64,000 nucleotides of DNA, from the NCBI RefSeq assembly GCF_932526225.1, contig NC_064046.1, positions 14,085,408 to 14,149,407 on the forward strand, in the 5' to 3' direction. Of the stretch, positions 60,261 through 64,000 are shown piece by piece. Source of the stretch: Nematostella vectensis. Taxonomy: Eukaryota; Cnidaria; Anthozoa; Actiniaria; Edwardsiidae. Made by a program: the position numbers and the translations under genes. Numbering within the stretch: position 1 is the stretch's first letter; the number at the start of each line of letters is the position of its first letter. Below the pieces are notes generated by a model. The model was not told the origin of the DNA. It was given only the letters and a program-made list of their open reading frames with translations, and searched no databases.

Positions 60261-61780
60261 ATGTTTCTAAATAACCTCTCCTCGCTGGAAATTGGTTTGT
60301 TGGCCGGAGGGGGTGCTGTGCTGCTAGCGTTTATTGTGGTTCTTGTACTTCTTATTTGTAGGATATGCGGTGAGTTGACAATATAATAACACAACAACAA
60401 CAATAGCCGTGGCTAGAAAATTGTCATCTAGAGATATGGGGGAAAACGAGAGGGTGGCAGACTTCTTTGTATTTGCTAAGACGGTAGACATTCCTTTCTC
60501 CGGCTTTCCTGGGCTGGCTGTGGTTAGGAGAGGAGCTTTGCTATCAGGCGCGTACCCAGGATTGACTGAGGGAGGGTGGGGTGGGGGCAGTATTAGGAAT
60601 CATATGGGAAGGATATTATCTGACGAGCCTTAAAATACGAAATGACCTCCTATTTAGAGCCCATAGGGGAGAGGTGCGCAGTCATATGTATCATGTGGGA
60701 AGGATATTATCTGGCGAGCCTTCAATACGAAATGACCTCCTATTTAGGGCCCATAGGGGGAGAGGTGCGCAGTCATATGTATCATGTGGAAAGGATAGTA
60801 TCTGACGATCTTTCTAAGAAATGACCCTCTTTTTAGTAGCACTTTTAGCAGAGATACACGTGCCTGGCTTTGTTGCCTTCCCTTACTCTGATTTTAGAGC
60901 TTAACATAGAATTATACGGTAAATAAATAGAAATGGAAATTTCCTTCGGTTCCTTCGGGGGAGGAGGGTATGGCTCTTTGTGGGATATTGGACACATGTA
61001 CTGATCATTGTTGCATCTACAGGAGCAAAAGAAAAGGAGACTTTAACGTCCCCGAAACAGAAAAGACGTCGACGAATGACAAGCGCTCATCAACATTCCA
61101 CTATAGACCTCCCACCCCTACTAGTTATGGATTCCATGACAGGCAGCCCCCCCTGGAGCGCAATAGGCATGATCGATAACCCCCTGTGCAAGTCATTCCC
61201 CAGTGAAGGGGAGAGTGGAACGAGTAGCCAACTAAATGACTCGCCAAAGTCGCATTGCAAGAGTCATGAATCACTCGCCGTCCCAAGAAGCCCGCGCGAA
61301 TTTATGTACTACATGCGAAATCTAGAACAGTCAAGAAGTCAACATGGCTTGAATAATATCTCAAAGGAACCACAACCCTCGGAAGTGCACAACGTTAAAA
61401 TATTTGCGCCTGGGTACCCTGTGTCGGAGTCGCACGGCGCGCGCGATGGTGCAAAAAAGCGGGAAAATTTCCCGCCAAAACGAAAAACCTCCGGTGCGTT
61501 GCGCAACCCAGCGTATCGAGAGTTGATGCAAGGCAACTCATTCCACGTGGTATGTACCACTCCCTGTACTGACACGTGGTCGGACGATAGCGAATCAGAG
61601 CCTGAGATCCACGAGCCTAAGGCGAGGATTCGCTTTACGTCTATTCTCGAGGAGCAAAGTGGAAGTACCGGAAGTTGCTTGAACGTTGTGAGCTCTACGT
61701 CACTTCCTCCGACTTATCATGAAACTAAAGCAAGAAGTTTGTCAGTAGGACAGGAACATTCAGTTAGTGTGAGGCTGTAA
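60261..61780 (+). CDS. Unrecognised single-pass membrane protein, 288 aa
   Basis: Exons 60261-60369 and 61023-61780 join in phase 1 (GC|GTGAG donor; CTACAG acceptor). A short N-terminus MFLNNLSSLE is followed by one hydrophobic helix (about 11-34: GLLAGGGAVLLAFIVVLVLL), then Cys-Arg-Ile-Cys and a basic cluster KQKRRRR. By the positive-inside rule the tail is cytoplasmic and the protein has no cleaved signal. The tail is Ser/Pro-rich with DTWSDDSESEPE (acidic, possible CK2 sites). AG|GTGCAAC at 60223 indicates a spliced 5' leader. No clear poly(A) signal follows the stop, and GTGAGG near 61770 could be a donor, so the gene might continue. I do not recognise a family; membrane adaptors such as synaptotagmin-like N-termini look similar in layout only. 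Confidence 0.65.
60545..60840 (+). mobile_element. 'CAGGCGCGTACCCAGG' MITE with internal 91-bp triplication
   Basis: The left end CAGGCGCGTACCCAGGATTG matches the element at 63647. A 91-bp unit (GGGAAGGATATTATCTGRCG to TGCGCAGTCATATGTATCAT) starts at 60606, 60697 and 60788, the last copy partial. The right terminal repeat is not clear. It sits in the intron of the 288-aa gene. Confidence 0.7.
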
Positions 61781-61941
61781 CGTGTTAGGGTCGCTGCACT
61801 AAAGATACACGTGCGTAATTTGACTCTAGAGAGTCGAATCTTTTTACCGCAACCAAATTCAACTCGGAGGAGTCTCCCGTGGGTCACGAATTACTCTGCG
61901 ATCTACCATAAGAGTAGGAGATGAACCCTAGCCTGAAGAAT

Positions 61942-62060
61942 CCAGGGGCGTAGCCAGGCGGTGGCCTAGGGGCCCCTTTTAGCAGCCAAACAATACAGTA
62001 AATGTATGAAACATTACCTTTTGGGCCCCCTCCTGTTAAAAATCCTGGCTTCGCCGCTGG
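61942..62060. mobile_element. Short MITE with CCAGGGGCGTAGCCAGG termini
   Basis: CCAGGGGCGTAGCCAGG (61942-61958) and CCTGGCTTCGCCGCTGG (62044-62060) are inverted repeats with two or three mismatches. The ends match the family at 9422. It is 119 bp long. Confidence 0.7.
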
Positions 62061-62538
62061 AACCTCACACGAGTTTTTGTGGATCTCTCATCGATCCCAC
62101 GCTTGAAATATTGAAGGAGAGAATGCGAAAGGGAAACCCCCTTATAAATAGACAGCCTCTTTTTACTTCTTTTACTCCTGATTACAGAGACGCGAAAATC
62201 AAAAGCTGAAAAAATTACAATTGAGAGTGTAAAATTCACTGCCATCGAAGTTATATAGCTTAGGGTTATAGGGTTATTAAGAAAAGATAATGATATCGAC
62301 CCCCCCTCCCCCCATTTAAAAGTAGGTAGGTACGGCCACGGGCGAAATCTTTTTTTGTCTCTGTTTTCTTTAAGACTGCCCATTTCAATCTGTTGTTTTT
62401 ATTTTTTATGATTTTTTTCCCTTGGTCCTTAGAATGTTGTGAATGTTAGAGCTTCTCCCTTGCCCATTTGGCTGTTTGGCATCTCCTGTGACTCATGGAT
62501 TTTTAAATTAGTATATATTTGCTTGAAATATCCAAACT

Positions 62539-62696
62539 GGCGTGGATCCAGGTCCTTTTGTACCTGCTGAGGTCAAAATGTCAAAAATTTAGTGCGTTAG
62601 TATGAACTGTATGCATTCATTCTATTAATTGTGGCGACAGTTATCAACTTTTTTTCTTTTTGTAAACTGGTCAGAATTTTTATCTGGATCCGCGCC
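62539..62696. mobile_element. Short MITE with GGCGTGGATCCAG termini
   Basis: GGCGTGGATCCAGG at the left and TCTGGATCCGCGCC at the right are inverted repeats. A related sequence (ATGGATCCAGATCTGTTTAC to TTTTTTGGATCTGGGAC) lies at about 50925-51065 in C5orf22 intron 2. Confidence 0.6.
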
Positions 62697-63646
62697 TGCC
62701 AAAACAAAATTACTATAAAATGATGTGTAAACCCTTAACCCTCTATTTTTGAGGAAACAGCATAGTGATTCACCCTATGGGCGAGCTTATACATCATATT
62801 GACAGAGATACCATTTTTGGTTTGTTTAAAAGAATTATTAAATCTCTATTTTTTTAAAACTCGGTAGTACTTTATTTGAAGCGAAAATGGTCGTTCTTGA
62901 ATAGTGATTAGGTTCTCATTGCCCTTTCCTGTCCCACAGACAAGTCTATGTCTTGATTGTTTCATTACCCCTCCCCCCCTCCCCTCTCCCAGCCCATTTC
63001 GGCTCGAATTGCGGGGAGAAGGCGCCTAGATCCCAGGACCGCGCGGAAACCGTTTTAAAGGGGTAGGGCTAGAAATTTGGCCAAGACAAACAAGTATATA
63101 TCTGGAACCCTAAAAAAACTGGAGCCCTGAAAGAAATCAACCCAAGCAAAAAGTGTTAAGGGTATATATCAATATTTGGGTGACCTTAAATCTCGCTCGG
63201 CCAATCTCTTGGAGGCCTGGGTCTAAGGGCTTTTCAAGACTTGTGTGATAAAGATTTGACCAAGCGATATAGTTGTTTTTGACACATTTCTGCCTCGAGT
63301 CTCAAATTGAAAGTGATCAGCATTTTTCACCATGTTTTCTGGAGATCAGGGAGCGGGTAAACTTTAGCTCTTCTAAATATGGGCATCAATGCCCATATAA
63401 GGCAATGCATACGAAGGACACTATCCGTGTGGGGAATATGTTTGATATGAACACTACCAGCCCCTCCCTCGCGGCGGATAGACGCCCCCATCCTCCCCTG
63501 CTTCCCTTCCCGCTAAATTCTCCTCAGCTGCATGCTAGAAGAATTGGGCTACACTCGAGAAAAATAATCCACAGGGTGCCAGATTCTCCCAGCTTACTCG
63601 TTTACAGTTGAGCCAGACAAGTACTTTGGTAGTTGCATGACGAAAC

Positions 63647-63805
63647 CAGGCGCGTACCCAGGATTTGCTGAGGGGGGTGCGCAGTCATAGGAGTCATTTG
63701 GAAAAAGCATAGAATTTGAAGATTCTTTGGTAAGAAATAACCCACTTTTTGGCCGCCAAGGGGGGGGGAGCGCACACCCAGCGTACCCCCCTGTGTACGC
63801 GCCTG
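63647..63805 (+). mobile_element. MITE with CAGGCGCGTACCCAGG termini and GAAAC direct repeat
   Basis: CAGGCGCGTACCCAGG and CCTGTGTACGCGCCTG are inverted repeats (one mismatch). GAAAC flanks both sides (63642-63646, 63806-63810), a likely 5-bp target duplication. The interior has GGTGCGCAGTCATAGG and a poly-G run, as in other family members. Confidence 0.75.
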
Positions 63806-63876
63806 GAAACGGGCAAAGGCTAGACTAGGCTCGTACTGCGGGCTCACAGAAACGCCTAGATCGGACCGCCTAGATC

Positions 63877-64000
63877 AGGGCCGTACTCACACAGTAATTT
63901 CTTGGCATTTCTTTCATTCTATTATATGTTCATTGTAGAAATCCGGCTCAAATGGGAAAAGGGATTTCTCCACATTGCCCCCGTTTTAGCTACGGCCCTG
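63877..64000. mobile_element. MITE with CAGGGCCGTA termini, ending at the window edge
   Basis: CAGGGCCGTA (63877-63886) and TACGGCCCTG (63991-64000) are exact inverted repeats bounding 124 bases. The right flank and any target duplication are outside the window. Confidence 0.65.

Larger units (their letters stand above)
61781..63640. other. Downstream flank, repeats only
   Basis: No gene recognised. Contains the MITEs at 61942 and 62539, C/T-rich runs and short featureless frames. Confidence 0.5.

Overview
The window looks like nuclear DNA of an animal, most likely an anthozoan cnidarian of the Nematostella type (inference). It is AT-rich, has spliced genes with GT-AG introns, and is littered with short inverted-repeat transposon relics, microsatellites and decayed retroelements. 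Two of the genes are typical of animals: a UPF0489/C5orf22 homologue and a dermatan-sulfate-epimerase-like enzyme. I see no bacterial, organellar or viral genes, no tRNA or rRNA, and no CRISPR.

Layout. (1) 1-11.4 kb, + strand: the last 15 exons (1,646 codons) of a large type I membrane protein. Its order is Cys-rich CGxCGG modules, IPT/TIG domains, a REJ-like region, a degenerate GPS motif, a SEA-like domain with a GSIVV site, one transmembrane helix and a short tail. Several introns carry tandem arrays. One array is made of copies of the splice acceptor and first coding bases of the next exon. (2) 11.4-34 kb: gene-poor and repeat-rich. It holds one unrecognised 247-aa gene on the - strand (18.1-18.8 kb), a dead Tc1/mariner-IS630-type transposon (28.0-29.3 kb), a Harbinger-type MITE (30.35-30.6 kb), the 3' end of a LINE (32.3-33.25 kb) and a hammerhead-ribozyme-like core (33.5 kb, - strand). 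(3) 34.1-35.7 kb: an intronless secreted SGNH/GDSL-type hydrolase. (4) 36.8-37.1 kb: a Penelope-like tail fragment; 37.9-38.2 kb: a TTAA-flanked MITE. (5) 38.9-42.4 kb: an intronless 1,163-aa dermatan/chondroitin-sulfate-epimerase-like protein with a C-terminal sulfotransferase-like domain. (6) 42.6-49.4 kb: repeats and a possible decayed coding segment. (7) 49.4-53.2 kb: a six-exon UPF0489 (C5orf22) gene, 453 aa. (8) 55.0-61.8 kb: a probable 5' UTR exon far upstream of a two-exon gene for a 288-aa single-pass membrane protein of unknown function. (9) 61.8-64.0 kb: several MITEs, one ending exactly at the window edge.

The genes do not form an operon or an obvious pathway. The SGNH hydrolase and the epimerase are neighbours, on the same strand and intronless, and both look secretory. 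A shared role in extracellular glycans is only a suggestion. The most unusual signals are the reiterated splice acceptor in the receptor gene, the receptor's apparent swap of GPS for SEA cleavage, and the hammerhead-like core.
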